Counted from the stretch's first letter, positions 22,511-35,279 are shown. The stretch: 64,000 bases of DNA from Nectonema munidae (GCA_030549495.1 JAUIRK010001041.1:1054001-1118000); one strand, 5' to 3'. Made by a program: numbers and translations. The notes: generated by a model not told the origin, from the letters alone.

Positions 22511-22693
22511 TTTTGCAATAAGGTAGTTTTCCTGACCATATTCCTCGGTATGTGCAGAGTAGGCTGGGCTCACCTTCGATATCAAATCCCTTTTTGCAGG
22601 TGAAGGAAAGCACGGTTCCATAATTCAAACCATCGCCATTGATTATGGTTGTATTGCCATTGGTTATTGCTGTCAATTTTGGGCATTGGGCAG
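22511..22693 (-). CDS. uif: uif-like exon: sushi/CCP domain 3
   Basis: 183 bp, phase 1-1, acceptor GTTTCAG, donor AAAA|GTATGG. Encodes AAQCPKLTAITNGN, LSFTCKKGFDIEG, SLLCTYRGIWSG and PYCK, a textbook CCP with four Cys, the TNG turn and the Trp. Confidence 0.96.
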
Positions 22694-24349
22694 CTGAAAC
22701 AAACAGCATCCACGTTAAAAATAGAGCAAGTGAGGTGTTTTACAAGTATTCTTTAGCTAGGCAGGTTTGTCGATTAAAGAATAAATTAAGAATAAGTAGA
22801 GAAAAAACGCAGTAAACTGATTTCTTGAAAATATGCCACTAGGTTAAGGTTTTAAAATAAAAGTGTAAAAATTAAATCAACTTCCTTTGGTTAATTATTA
22901 ACTTTAATTTTGGAATCACTTTTCAACTGTCGCACCTAGTGTAAAATTTCGCGGTATTATAGCCAATATTCAAAAGATCAGAAGTACGAGTTGTCCATTT
23001 CGTATAATGGTATAAATAGATCTTTTTACTATTATGTGCGAAGCTGGACATTTGCAAAGTTAGTAATTGTAAAAAATAACATTTGCGGATTCAAAATAAT
23101 TTCTTCTTGTATTTTTTTAGTACTTCATTAAAAAGTTAGTTAGTTTGTTCTTTATGAGTTACATAGATAGTTTAGTTAGATGATTAGATTTTGGATAGTA
23201 AATTGGCGAGATAGATAATAGATAACGCGCATTATTTTTTTAATGGCCAAATATCCCTGGATAAGAGATTGTTAACAGGGCAATGAAGTCCACTGTGGGA
23301 ATGTGAGCTGTACAAATGTTCACTTGGTCAATGGCTTTCACTTGTGATTGACATGAACAAAGTTTTACAATCAAACAAAGTTCTTTGAATTGCGTGAATT
23401 GTGATTTATATTCATCATTCCCAGTTTTCATCTAAACAATACATTTTTTAGTTCGTTTTAAAATAGATTTTTATAAAAATATCGTTTATCGAAGAATGTT
23501 CTATAGTTGATATGTGAAACCTAAATCCGAATATATTTTAGCTATTGTAGTTTGAATTGAACTGTTTTATTCTTTTGAAAGAACGTGCATCTGCTCCATA
23601 GTTTAGTTTCTCAAACAATTATGAAAATAATTTCGGAAGTAGTGTTTTTCAAGATAATTCGATCTTACAGCACATATAAACTCTAGGATACATACTACGT
23701 TGCTTTGACAAAGAAGTAAGATATACAGTACACACTTATCAATGTGTCAGGATATTTTGGATAATGCACAAAAGATGCAAAGAGGTATGATGACTTTCTC
23801 TTTTTCCCTTACTAACTCTGTTTTCTCGAACCTAGGGAGGTAACCGATTAACGTGTATTAGTTTTCTCATCAAATTTAGATCAAAATTTTCTTGCAAAGT
23901 TTAATAAAGAAAATGAAAAAATTCAAAGTGAGCGTAGAACTTTGAGTAAATCAAGTAATTGAATAGAATCGCTGGTGTGTAGCTTTTTACTTCAATGATC
24001 AATAAACTTGAAATTTGGAAACAGTTAACTTGAAAGTCGTCAATTTCATTTAAACAATTTTACACACTTCCTTTTTTCTTCAAGTATTTATTGGGTGATA
24101 CAAAAAGTTTTAAGGAGATTTAATATTTAACATATAAAATTGTAAACTGAAATAGTTATATATATTTTAAAAAAAATTAATAAAAAATACTGATAAATTT
24201 GTACTTCAAGACGAAATAAGTTTGTTATTAGAACTAATTTAATTTGATTAATTTTAGCAGATTTATTTTAGTTGTACAACACACACACTATGTTGAATGA
24301 ACAAATTTTATATATACAGAATTAGTTCATATACGAATATTTACGATCT
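22694..24349. other. Part of intron 10, nothing recognised
   Basis: AT-rich intron between CCP 2 and CCP 3. No exon or transposon signature seen in this stretch. Confidence 0.5.
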
Positions 24350-24471
24350 TTAACCCTTTGAGGACCATAATTTTGAAGACTAATCGTAAAATCTAAGTAT
24401 AAAATCAATGTAATTTTATATATCTAAAGCAGATGATTACACCAGTATCCCACCAGTCCTCAAAGGGTTAA
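24350..24471. mobile_element. TTAA-flanked MITE, copy 2
   Basis: 122 bp between TTAA sites. Inverted ends CCCTTTGAGGACC and AGTCCTCAAAGGG. The interior word AAAGCAGAT relates it to the other copies. Confidence 0.8.
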
Positions 24472-24606
24472 CAATATTTTTGAAAATAAAACAATTTTAT
24501 TTTAATAAAGAATGTAGTTTCCCATTTATTGGAAGAACAAAATATGAAAAAATTATTTTTTTATTTAGATCAAACAAATAAATCTTACTAGAATTCATAT
24601 CTATAT

Positions 24607-24759
24607 AAAGGTAAAGGTATACCGTGGGGTGTTTTCATCGAGAAGGCACAATTGCACCTCTTGTATCGAACTATGAGAAAATAGGCTTGATACAGAATCG
24701 AACCCAAGACCTTGAGTTATGGAAACCTAGTATCTAACCAACCTTATACTCACGCCCCT
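24607..24759 (-). mobile_element. tRNA-derived SINE family 1, copy
   Basis: Inverse complement of the copy at 51580-51730: A-box-like GGGCGTGAGTA end at the right, B box (GGTTCGAT) in the middle, GTGTTTTCATCGAGAAGG body, and an AAAGGT repeat tail at the left (inverse of ACCTTT). Confidence 0.75.
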
Positions 24760-24930
24760 AGTTGTTATTCGCGAAAAAATTTCGAAAATGCAAATTTGAA
24801 AAAAAAAATAATTCAATTATATCTGACTTGATTAAGAATTCAATAACTACTGCATCTACCAAGATCTGCTCATTGGTGCACTAATCATAAACTATAGCTA
24901 TTAAGATCTGTTTAAAACTTTTTTTATTAA

Positions 24931-25587
24931 GTAAAACTTGGATATAACGGACTCGGATAAATCGGATAATCGAATATATCGGACAAATACTTCCGGCCGG
25001 ATTATTTCTTAAATTTTTCTTATAAAAAAATCACATATAATGGATCCAGTATTTTTAGTTTTTTTATTTTTATTTTTAAGTTTCTAATCTTAAAAAAATC
25101 ATAACAAAATTATTCGCATAAATCGGAGTATAGTTTTTAAAAATATAATTCAAATTATTATTATTAAAAATATTTTCAATAAAAAATAGCTTTATTAAAC
25201 TTTTCATCTGTTTTTATGTTTTTATTATTTTTATTCAAACTTTTTTGTTTTATTTTTTAGTAAATGTTCTAACCATGAAATAATAATAAAACAGTTTTTT
25301 CTCAATTGTTTATTTTTTTTAATTTATTTCTAAACTCAAACATAAAATTTTTCGAAAATTCTCAATATTCCTTAAATTCTAATTTTCTTATTCCTAAATT
25401 TTAATCTAAAAATTAATCTTTTGATCTTGGATTAATCTTTCAAGTTAAATTTTCTTGAATTAGTTTTCGAGATTATGTTCTGTTCGACTGATCTTTAAAA
25501 AATTAATCAAATTAACTTAATTGTAATAATTTTTATATCGGACAATTTTTATGGTCTGGGCAAATCCAATATAACCGGATTTTACTG
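24931..25587. mobile_element. pogo/Tigger-like non-autonomous element
   Basis: About 657 bp with inverted ends: left AGTAAAACTTGGATATAACG, right CAATATAACCGGATTTTACT. Such CAGTAAAAxCxxxxTATAACGGA ends are typical of pogo/Tigger relatives of Tc1/mariner. The interior is AT-rich with no transposase remnant. Confidence 0.65.
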
Positions 25588-25695
25588 TGAAAATTGAAAA
25601 GTTAAAGTTGATTTGTCTATTCTAATTTATTTATTCATCCTTATTCAACTAAGTATTTTGGGTGCATCAACAAAGTTAAAGAGAAGAAAACTAAC

Positions 25696-25875
25696 CAAAG
25701 CACAGAGAAAACTTTGTCCAGCCACTGGCAGTGCATTTTATGCTTCTTTTTACTTCCTTGTTTTTGAATTGAAAGCCTCGGTAGCACTGATAGTGAGCGA
25801 TTCCTCCAAACGTTACGCGATTCACATTTACGAGATAGCCATTCGGAATCTGAGCTGGAGGACCGCAATACTTAG
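25696..25875 (-). CDS. uif: uif-like exon: sushi/CCP domain 2
   Basis: 180 bp, phase 1-1, acceptor TTTCTAG, donor TTTG|GTTAGT. Encodes YCGPPAQIPNGY, HYQCYRGFQF, SIKCTASGW and LCF: four cysteines, the PxxPNG turn and the Trp of a canonical CCP. Confidence 0.95.
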
Positions 25876-28477
25876 CTAGAAAAAGTGATGACGAAAAATT
25901 GATAAGCAAAGCATTAGACTGGTGTAAAATGATGATAATAATAATCCTTGCAAATTATATTTAACTGAATTTACTTTTAAAGAGAGTATGATAAAGGTGG
26001 TGACTTATGCCAAACCTCAAATATTTAACGCCAACCTCAAGACAACTTCTTTATAAAAGCATACTTTTAATTTTATAATTTCAAAATTGTTCTAAGATCA
26101 ATTTTTTAATTTTTTAAGAATTTTGATTGAGTGATATTTTCTTCAAATCTTTATACAGACCCCTAAAGCTAAAACATATTTGATTGAAATATTTTAAAAC
26201 TACAAAATTATCAAACTGACAACATTTATCTTTATATTGAACCTAGATGTTTATGAATTAAAATTCTGTGGTTCATTATTAAACGAAATGTATTGCATAC
26301 AAAAATGCGTCAAATAGGACTTGGCTTGTTCAGTTTGCATAAAAATGAAAGAAAAACTGAAAAAACATTATAATAATAGATTTTATGAAATTTTTACTTA
26401 ACAAAAATGTAAAATTGAATTTGTTAAATAAACAATATTGAAATTCTATAAATAAAAAATATGTTTTAAAAAAAAAGTTTTTTTGTGGTTGACATGGAAT
26501 ACTTTAGTTATTTGATCAAAGATTTCATCGTATACACCAGGATACCTTAACCTTTTTATATATAAATGATCCATTGATATAGTAAAATATTTAAAAATTG
26601 CCCATATGAAGTAAAAAAAGGCAAAAATCTTTAACGTTTTTTTTTAAACTTTCATTTGAATTTTTCATTACATTTAAGTCCAATAAAATTTTCTTAAAAG
26701 TTTTCTAGAGATTTCCTATTTCTCGAAAATTGATTTATAACACATTCTTCTTTTTTGAGTTTAAACAAAACTTTAATTGTGAAAAAGCTGAAATTTATGA
26801 ATAGTAAATTTTAAGTATGATTGAAATTCTAACTACATTAAATTCTTATGCAAAAGTAGGTTTGTGAAAATTTTTTTGAATATTTGTTTATTCAAAGTCA
26901 AAGTTTTAGTTTCTTGAAATATGAATTTTCTAGAAGAAATTTTTTTGAAAGATTTTATTAAACTAAGTCGAATGAAAAATTCGAATTAAGTTTTAAAAAA
27001 CAGATTTTCAATATTTTTTACTTTATAATATCCGATTTTTAATTTTTTTATAATCTGACTGTGCGATTTATACAAAAAGGATGCCAAAACCTGGTCTACA
27101 CATTGATCAAATTCAAAATAAGTCTCATGATTTTAGAAAATTTGATTTTTTTCTTTGAAAATTCAGTGGTTTCTTTAAACATCTTTAAATCACATATTTT
27201 GGGAAAGATGAATTGAAACATTTTTTTATCTTTCTAAGCACCATACACGCTGAACAACTTTCAGTGCTTAAATGTTATCGAAACACATATAGTTGTCATT
27301 ATAATGTTACAATATTTAAACTGGATTTAAAATTTACTCGAAACTTTTTATAATTTATTTTTTTGAGTGGGTTTTGCATCCAGGGGAAGAAATATCTCTC
27401 TTATCTGGGCGGGTAAATCTTAGACCAAGAGCACTCTTAATTTGAGGTCTCTGCTGGCATCGGAACGTGATAGCACCACCCAAATTGATTATAAAAAAAA
27501 TAAAGTTTCAGAATTCTAAATATCGATAAGTAATTCTCATGAAAAAAATTGATAAGTTTTTAGTTTTTTAGTTTTAAACCTATTTCTTTACAACTTTTTA
27601 AAAACTTGGCCCTTGTTTGGCCCCTCACTTTTGAAAAACTAGAACCGCCACTGCCCCCCCCCCCCCCCATAAATTAAATACGAGCTTGGTTAAGGTGTTG
27701 AAATTTTACTGCCCCTTTGCAGAAGCACCGATAAGTATGAGTGTAGTATACAAGTGATTTAAAATTTCACCCACCATATGGTGAGTAAGCTACTCTTTAT
27801 GGCTAAGAATATATCTGTCATTATTTTAATAAAAAAATAAATTATATAAATTTAGCAGAGATTAATTTATTTTAGATTGTTCTAGTACCATATATCCTCA
27901 TTTAGACGCCAAATCATCTTTTTGAGATCGTTGATTTGTCTAAAAATAAATTGAATCCTTCATGAGAATGCCACCGGTCTGACATATCATGAAATTATGG
28001 ACATCAACAGAACAGATAAAAAAAAGATCCAGTTGGCCTAGATGATTCTGAAAGTGATATGAGTTGTGATTTCAAGGATTTCAATAAATAATCTTCAAAA
28101 TTTGGATATTTCCATTTTATTACAATTTTTGTGAGGTGTAATATTAAATCCTGACTAATTTTTTTCTATCAAGAACTAAATTCATTCAAATAGATATAAG
28201 CATTTGGATTTGCATTGGCGGTGGTGTTTTTATTCTTACTAGGTTATCGTTTATTACGAGATTTAATACTTTTCATCGTTAATTTAATTTTAACTACGAT
28301 GAATGAGAAGATCCAAGATGTAAATGGATCATTGTGATCGCTTATTGGATACGGTGATGAATTGAAATTTTCTTAGTCAACTTATACTTCGTTAACACAA
28401 TAATTTTTTAGTGAATATTTGTTGTAGATTTGAAACATCGTCCTAAAAGTCGAGGTAGGGTTAAAATGAAAACATAC
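25876..28477. other. Intron 9, mostly featureless
   Basis: 2.6 kb of AT-rich intron between CCP 1 and CCP 2. A GCCACTG end followed by a C homopolymer (about 27650-27669) looks like one end of a hAT-like MITE as at 51.3-51.6 kb. No exon seen. Confidence 0.5.
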
Positions 28478-28663
28478 GTCGGCAATTTGGAATATAATCG
28501 ACAGACCATGTTCCTCCAAACTGGCAAATTGTCGTCAAAGTGATTTCGCCATTTTCAAATTCGAAATTTTTTGCACATTTCAAGGTTTTCACAGCATAAA
28601 CTTTTGTCTTTCCTTCATTCACAATGATTTCGATATTGTTCGGAATTCTGAGCTCTGGACATC
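28478..28663 (-). CDS. uif: uif-like exon: sushi/CCP domain 1
   Basis: 186 bp, phase 1-1, acceptor ATTTTAG, donor CGAC|GTATGT. Complete CCP module with four cysteines (CPEL, LKCAKNF, TICQF, PNCR) and the conserved Trp in GGTWS. It opens a run of four CCPs; modules of this kind mediate protein-protein contacts in extracellular proteins. Confidence 0.94.
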
Positions 28664-28775
28664 CTAAAATATATTCAGAAATTTTAGCTACAAGTATTCC
28701 CTATTGTTGAACATTTGGTGACTTAAATAACATAGTGCTTAAATATCAAAAGTGTTATGAAATACAGGAACATAC

Positions 28776-28947
28776 CGAGAGAATAAGTTGCAGAAAATGC
28801 TTTTTCGCCTCCAAATATGTTACTAACAAATGTGAGATTCATTTCTCCTGTGGGTGCGTACAAAACCTTATCAGAAAACTTTTCTTCTGAAGTGATGTTG
28901 AAAGAGGAAGGCAATAATTTGTTATTTTCTTCTTTGAAAGTATTGAT
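28776..28947 (-). CDS. uif: uif-like exon: second half of CUB domain 3
   Basis: 172 bp, phase 0 to 1, acceptor TTGCTTAG, donor CTCG|GTATGT. It encodes LYAPTGEMNLTFVSNIFGG then KAFSATYSLG, the last two CUB strands (usual pattern: SSGNxLxxxFxSD then GFxAxY). No cysteines, so the second disulfide is missing as in the other CUBs here. The next intron is only 112 bp. Confidence 0.9.
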
Positions 28948-30089
28948 CTAAGCAATGGAAAACAGGTTTTGATGATAGAAAAATAAAATATTGTTTCATA
29001 ATCATATGAGACATGATCAAAAAATCATACATCCAAAATAATTCAGAAAAAAATAAAATTTGGAAAACCTTTTGAAATTCAAATTTTTACGATTTTTGAC
29101 TCGATTTTTGTGTTTGATGAACTTTGCCTGACAGTAAAGTACCCATTTGATATTGCATTTATTTCTTTTCAATTATTTTTATACTTTTTGATTAGTATAC
29201 TATTCATATTATGTAAAATTATTAAGCTAAAAAGATTTTCCTGGCGTTTTTGAAAAATATCAAACGGTGTAAAAACATTATCGTTTTCTATTATCTAAAC
29301 GCCTAAGATTATTTATTCAAAATTGGGAAGTAGTTCTAATTATCATTATACTCTGTATAACTCATAGTCTTAATAAGAAAAGGCCTTTTTAAATTGATCA
29401 AACAAGTTAAGTCAAAGATTAAGTAAGCATATTAATTACTAAAAGTAATTATCATTTCAATGCAAGCTATAAAATTTGGTAAAACTTAAAGATTCCATGC
29501 TATGGAAGAAATTTAATTATAAAAAGACTAAGAGTATAAAAAATCTCTTTAAAAAGAAAACCTTTTAAAATGAAAAATAAGAATTTTTTTTACCGATTCT
29601 TCACTTAAATTATGCAAATATATAGGTTATACCTAGTTAGCAATATAATCTTTAAAAAATAAAATAAAGACCATTCAATTTCAAAATTCATGAAAGTTGT
29701 ACATTATAAAAATGAAATATTTTATGGAAGTATTTTTAAAAAGTTCTTTTGAACACTTTTAATTTCAGGAGTTTTGAGGATATTTTTTTTTGTTATTGTG
29801 GAAGTAAATCAATTTTTTTGATACATTTGAAAATATATGATAGTAAAAAATTATTTTGAATTAAAAATTTCTAAAGAACTGCTTCATATTCCTGTATAGT
29901 TAATAATGTACAAGAATAAAAATTTTAATCATTCTTTGGATATTAAAGAATCCAGTACCAAATTGATTATAATAATAATTAATCGATAAATTAATAATAT
30001 ATGATTAATGATTGATAAAATTATTGATATATTTAACGATTATTAAGTAGAAAAAGTTTATATAAAGTAAGAAAAATAGAATTTCTTAC
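28948..30089. other. Intron 7, nothing recognised
   Basis: About 1.1 kb of AT-rich intron inside CUB 3. No exon, repeat or element recognised. Confidence 0.5.
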
Positions 30090-30262
30090 CTCAATATAGT
30101 CTCCATAATTAGCAAGTTTTAAATGATGAAAGGATATAGTAACAGCTTGGTTGTTCTCAACAAACAATGAATATTTACAGGACATATCAAGAGGATTCTC
30201 ATCGAATCCGAATCCAGGAGATTGAAGTTGACCAAAACTGGAAGAGAACATCACATCACATC
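30090..30262 (-). CDS. uif: uif-like exon: first half of CUB domain 3
   Basis: 173 bp, phase 1 to 0, acceptor AACTTAAG, donor ATTGAG|GTAAGA. It encodes CDVMFSSSFGQLQSPGFGF, then SCKYSLFV, AVTISFHHLKL and GDYIE. The canonical first pair of CUB cysteines is present (CDV and SCKY). The intron falls after the DYIE strand, about 14 residues later in the fold than in CUB 1 and CUB 2. Confidence 0.93.
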
Positions 30263-30979
30263 CTTAAGTTTTAGGATTAAAATAATTTATTTAAGCAGAT
30301 ATTTTTATTTTAATTCTCGATATTATAGACATACAGTTGTAAGCAACGATATTTTAATTGTATCCAATGTTTTCATCTCTGAAGAGGTTCCCAACCTCCT
30401 TTAAGGCATGTACAACTAGCCGTGTATATTTAAATCATCGCTGAGAATTACATTAGCGTTAATGGTTAAGCATTTTTCCAAAACATTAGTTAGAAATATC
30501 TTTATTTAAAACAAAAATTTTAAATCAATTAAACATTTTGTTGTGAAATATTATTCACAACTTTTACAAAAATATTCCTGAAATATTTTTTCTCTGACAA
30601 ATTTTTCATTATTGGAGTGAAATTTGATAAAGCATAGAACAAATGTCTTTATACTAAAAGCCCATTCTTCTGTTTGTATTTGTTGTTGATAAGGCTTAAA
30701 AATTCACTTTACCACATGTGATTTATGTGGTGAGGAAAAGATATTGGACGGAAAATTTTGGGAAATTTGTCTAGTTAGCATTCACACTTTCTCCAAACAT
30801 TTTTGCAATGTATATACACGCCTCTTATAATTGTACAAATATCAAATTTTTTAAATTTACACCTTCTTGATTATCTTCCATGAAATTAATTAAATACACT
30901 AATTTTAAATGAAAACTAAACATATCTTAATTAGAAACGCAATTTAAATAACTTGATCAACCGTCTTATATTTTTATTA

Positions 30980-31105
30980 GGGGCATGAGTAAGGTTGGTT
31001 AGGTACTGGGGTTCGATCCCGCATCAAACCTATTTTCTCATAATTCGATACAAGCGGTGCAATTGTGCCTTCTCGATGAAAACACCCCATGGTACCTTTA
31101 CCTTT
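30980..31105 (+). mobile_element. tRNA-derived SINE family 1, copy
   Basis: Reads GGGCATGAGTAAGGTTGG, B box GGTTCGATCCC, then TTCGATACAAGCGGTGCAA, the body GATGAAAACACCCCATGG and ACCTTTACCTTT tail. Lacks about 20 bp before the B box compared with the 51.6-kb copy. Confidence 0.75.
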
Positions 31106-32349
31106 ATATATAACAGTGTCCACTGCTGGTCCAAGGACAAAGATTTCAGAAATAAGATTTGGAAATAAGGGTTTCTGTCATTTGCATCAAATTTTTCGGA
31201 AGTCTATATAAAAATTTTTTATTTTATCGACAGATTTATTAAAGATGGCGCGAACAAAGAAATTTTTACGATCAGATGTTCAAAAATCGTGAAGCAGCAT
31301 TATTGATGACGTCTAGAAAAACTTCAAAATATTTGTTTTTTCAGGGTTTATTTTTGTGAGTATAAGGTTTATTTTATGCTTTATATATCAATTATGCAAG
31401 GATTAGAGTTAAATTCAAAAATAAAGAAGCCACTAATACTCAACTTCCATCTCTCATTTAAAAATTATTATTATCAAAATACATTTATATGCTTCGATAG
31501 GGCTTTTTATAAATGATACAAATATTATTAACTATACTTTTTTATGTATTTTTTAATATTATCCTTAATCGTGTACAATACGGCCTCATATATGTATGTT
31601 TTGAATGATGTATGCTTCATTGATTTGATTGGTTATTTATATAGCCAATGAAAATCTCTCACTCATTCGGTTAAACAACTTTTAGCGTTCTATGGAGCCC
31701 TCCCCCCCCCCCCCTCTCAGTACAACTATGGGCGATATTTTAATAAATCATGATTATATTGTATTTGAAAGTTTATTATTATTTTTAAAGGTTTTTTATA
31801 TTTTTTTAATAATAATAATAGATTTTTAAATAAAAATATCGTGGTCTGTTTTCCTGAGGAGACAATTATCCTAGAAGCATTTTTACTCGTATTTATCATT
31901 CATTAGTTTTAGTAGGATTGAGAAGGAAGCTCATCATAATAAAAACATGGAAGAGAGAACGGAGGAATGCTCAGTGGTTTGTGGTAATCTGTCATTTGAG
32001 ATAATTCACGGCACCTAATAAGATATCATAATGGATTCAGTGTATCCTGTTTTAAAAGGATTTTTCAATCCAAGATAATTTTCAAATTAGGGCAATTTTT
32101 ACACTTAATTATTTGTATTTGTTAGTACTGGATGCGGATGTATAAATCAACCTTTGAGGAAATTAATCTTATCTTTAAAAATAACCGTCAAATTAAAGAC
32201 TGAACACAAAATACCAAGTTTAAATTATTAATGAAATCTAAAGTTTGAATTTTGAAGACTCTCTTCTTTTTTAAATAAATTATTTTTTATTTTTGTAAAT
32301 CAATTCATTTTTGTTTCAAAACAACTAAATAAACAATGTTTAATTTTTG
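31106..32349. other. Part of intron 6, simple sequence only
   Basis: AT-rich. Contains a C homopolymer at about 31689-31703. No exon recognised. Confidence 0.5.
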
Positions 32350-32482
32350 TCGGCTAATGGCCTAGTGGTGGGAGCCTATGTTCTCGATCCAGATGGTCTA
32401 GATTCGATTCCCGATCATGACTCTCCCTACCATCTGTCTGCCTATTGAAAATTATTCTTACGTTGGATGCCATACTGATGAA
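32350..32482 (+). mobile_element. tRNA-derived SINE family 2, near full-length copy
   Basis: Starts GGCTAATGGCCTAGTGG, an almost perfect pol III A box (TGGCCTAGTGG), followed at tRNA-like spacing by a B box (GATTCGATTCC), then a body with ACCATCTGTC and an end near TTGGATGCCATACTGA. Related copy at 9662-9772. Confidence 0.75.
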
Positions 32483-32652
32483 TGAGATAAACATGTTCAC
32501 AATTTTCAATTAATTTTATCATTCTGTTAATACTTCTCAAATCAAAAAAGTAAAAAAGTTTAAATACATTAATATTTATAACACAAATTAAAAAGAAAAA
32601 AAATATATAAAAATATTTTAAGGAGAAAATGATAAGATTAATCAATCTTTAC

Positions 32653-32857
32653 CTTCTTTGAAAGAAATCGAAAATTTTGCTTTGCCATTGAATGCACTAA
32701 CGTGAAAAAAAATGTAGACAAATGGGGATGTTGAAATAAACACAATTGGATCAGTTGTGGTTTTATTGTAGTCAAACTTTTGGAGAAGTTGAGAGAATGG
32801 ACCATCCCCGTTTTTGATTAACAGCAAGTCATCTGGACCAAGAGAAGCTTGATTTAC
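32653..32857 (-). CDS. uif: uif-like exon: second half of CUB domain 2
   Basis: 205 bp, phase 0 to 1, acceptor TGTTTAG, donor GAAG|GTAAAG. It encodes PDDLLLIKNGDG (the YLEIRDG-like strand) and ends KAKFSISFKE, standing for the GFxAxY strand. Cysteine-free. The junction codon (G|GA) leads into CUB 3. Confidence 0.86.
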
Positions 32858-34650
32858 CTAAACATTAAATTATGAACACAATAGAAAAAGGTATACGCTT
32901 TTACGCCGAATGTTTCTTTCAAAGAAATGCAAAGGATAGCTTTTATCATTGTAAAGAATATGAATTTTGAAAAAATGACTATACTTCGAACATTTTTAAA
33001 AATTGTTCCAAATTTGGACTTCTTTTAATGGGTAAAAACACTCAAATGGGTATAACAGCAGTGTGCCCACACTTTGTTAAAACAAGAGCACATTTTCGGT
33101 ACATAAAATATTAAAGGAACTCAATTTTCAAAATTACGTTTGTAATTACTTTGCGCTATTTTATTCTTTCCACTCACAGAGTTGTCAAGATAGAGAGAAG
33201 TGTAGATAGAAAGGTCTGTCCTGTAGATAGAAAGAATCTACTCGAGGAGAAGGTGTAAGCGAAAAAGAAGATGAAGAAGAAGTGCTATTTTTAAGCAACT
33301 ATCTAAATGTAGGTCTGATATCAAAGTACACCTATATTTATTATTCATCATATATAGTATAGAGGAATGCTGATTCACTTAAAGTAAGCTGAAGGAAAAA
33401 TAGATGTTAAAATAAGTCATATCTTTTGAGAAGTCAATATTTTCCAAAAAAAAAGAAGCTGAGAACTTGAGTGTCAAACTCAAAGGAACTTTCTTTAATT
33501 TCATTTTCTATAAGAGGAAAATCATAAATTCTCCAAGCGATTTCAAGTTTGAAATTCCTTATGTACGAATTTGTTTGAACTGCTTTTCGGGCAAAATCTT
33601 AAGCGCCGGAGAGCACACTTTTACCCACGGTATTGATTTGGGCATTCCTGCTTTATAAAATATGTGGGAATAAATACATGCTAATTTTAGAAGATTTAAA
33701 TACATGCTAATTTTTCTTCCTCTAAATAGTCAGCTGTAATTAGTTATTTTGTATATGAAATTTTTTTAAAAATTATGATTTAAAAAATCTTCAATTGATT
33801 TCTATATACAACTTTAGTACACTTAAGATTCTCAGTGAGTGGTTAATTCATTAACTGCAGATTTAAATAATTAATTAACCAATTAACATTTTGTTTGTTA
33901 TGAAGTATTATTGAATTTTTTAAATTTGATAGTCGAAATATTAGTTAATAAAAAAATTATTATTTGCTTAGTTTTTTAGATATATTAAATAAAAACTTTT
34001 ATTTGTTAATATGGAATTTTTTATGATTTCAATTAAAATAATTAACGTAATAAGAAATTCCGTCTAAAATAATAATAATCAAAGAACAAAAAGTTTGCTT
34101 TGATTTTTCGAAGAAAAAATTATTTCAAAAATATCATTAAAATTCAAAAATTGGTCTTCAAATGTCACGATTGTAACTGACTTATCTGTTATAACTCAAC
34201 CCATTCAATAAATTAGCCAATTCTAACTTCATATAACAAAAATGAGTAATTAAACAGCTTGGCTACTAGAAATAACTAATAAATATACCAGAACAACCAG
34301 AACAATTTTTAGGGAGGGGGGGGGGGGGGGGCTAAATCTAAAAAGGATTACGATGAGAGTGCCTAACTCTCTATATCCTATTTTCTATTTATCTCTACCT
34401 TAGTCATTTGTAGATAAATGACTAGTCATATGTTCTAAAAGATTGATCTAAATTGATAAGATAATTGTAATTGTATGTGAATATTTTTAAAATTTTGTTA
34501 GAATTATCATTAATCTAAAAAATTTAGGGGGTCAACTGCTTCCTCTAGAAAGCGCCTGGTTACGGGCCTGTATAATTCCAAAATTGATTAAAAAATTAGT
34601 TGGATAGAAAGGGAAAAAATAGAGAATAAAAATAAAATAAAACGAAATAC
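32858..34650. other. Intron 5, nothing firm
   Basis: AT-rich intron inside CUB 2. A G homopolymer at 34316-34331 and a GGCCTG end near 34565 look like remnants of a MITE. No exon. Confidence 0.5.
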
Positions 34651-34799
34651 TTTAATAGTTATGACTTTGTTGTTGACTGATTTTAAGATGTAATAAAATT
34701 CTGTTCCAAGGGGTGAAATGTCTGGGAAATTTGGAGAGAGAAGCGTTTTAAAGTTGAGCTCTGCCATTTGAGTCTTTGAAAATTGAGTAGAATCTTTGA
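34651..34799 (-). CDS. uif: uif-like exon: first half of CUB domain 2 (no cysteines)
   Basis: 149 bp, phase 1 to 0, acceptor ATTTTAG, donor ATTAAA|GTATTT. It encodes FKTLLSPNFPDISPLG then FYYILKSVNNKVITIK: the CUB SPNFP element followed by the strand where CxW is replaced by FYYI. The domain has no cysteine at all and is recognised by this motif and by its intron position, which matches CUB 1. Confidence 0.85.
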
Positions 34800-35279
34800 C
34801 TAAAATTTTATGTATATTCAAAATCGTTATCCTTAATAAATAAATTATTATCAATTCACTTATATTCCTTTCAATCCGAAATCATTATTAGTCTATCAAT
34901 ATCTTCTGGGATTATAAAAAAAAAGTATTTTGACATATGTAATCGTATGACTATATATAAAAATTTTAAAATATTTTTTTCTACTTTTTATTACCATGAT
35001 TTTATCGTACTATATGTCGTGTACAACTCCGAATTTAGGGGTGAGCATGATGAGCAGCTTCCCAGGGGCCTCCGCAAACACTTAAATTCATCATACAATT
35101 TCTTTTATTTAATTTTTTAGTTTTAGCATGGAGAAGTGCAGGAGCTTGTAAAATTTATTTAAATTATTTTATCTTTATTTTTTTGTAAGTAAATAAAATG
35201 GAGAGACACAAAGGTCCACGACATTTTACAATTGGTGCCGTGAAGAGGAGGGCATCAAAGGATCGTTGAACGAGAGGTT

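Noticed and set aside
32350-32425. Possible tRNA gene
   Set aside because: A and B boxes are present but no complete acceptor stem or anticodon arm is evident, and a second copy extends past the tRNA-like part, so a SINE is more likely.
35225-35260. ATTGGTGCCGTG string similar to an LTR-element primer-binding region
   Set aside because: No LTRs or retroelement coding sequence are seen nearby; it is adjacent to a hAT-type relic and is probably chance or part of it.
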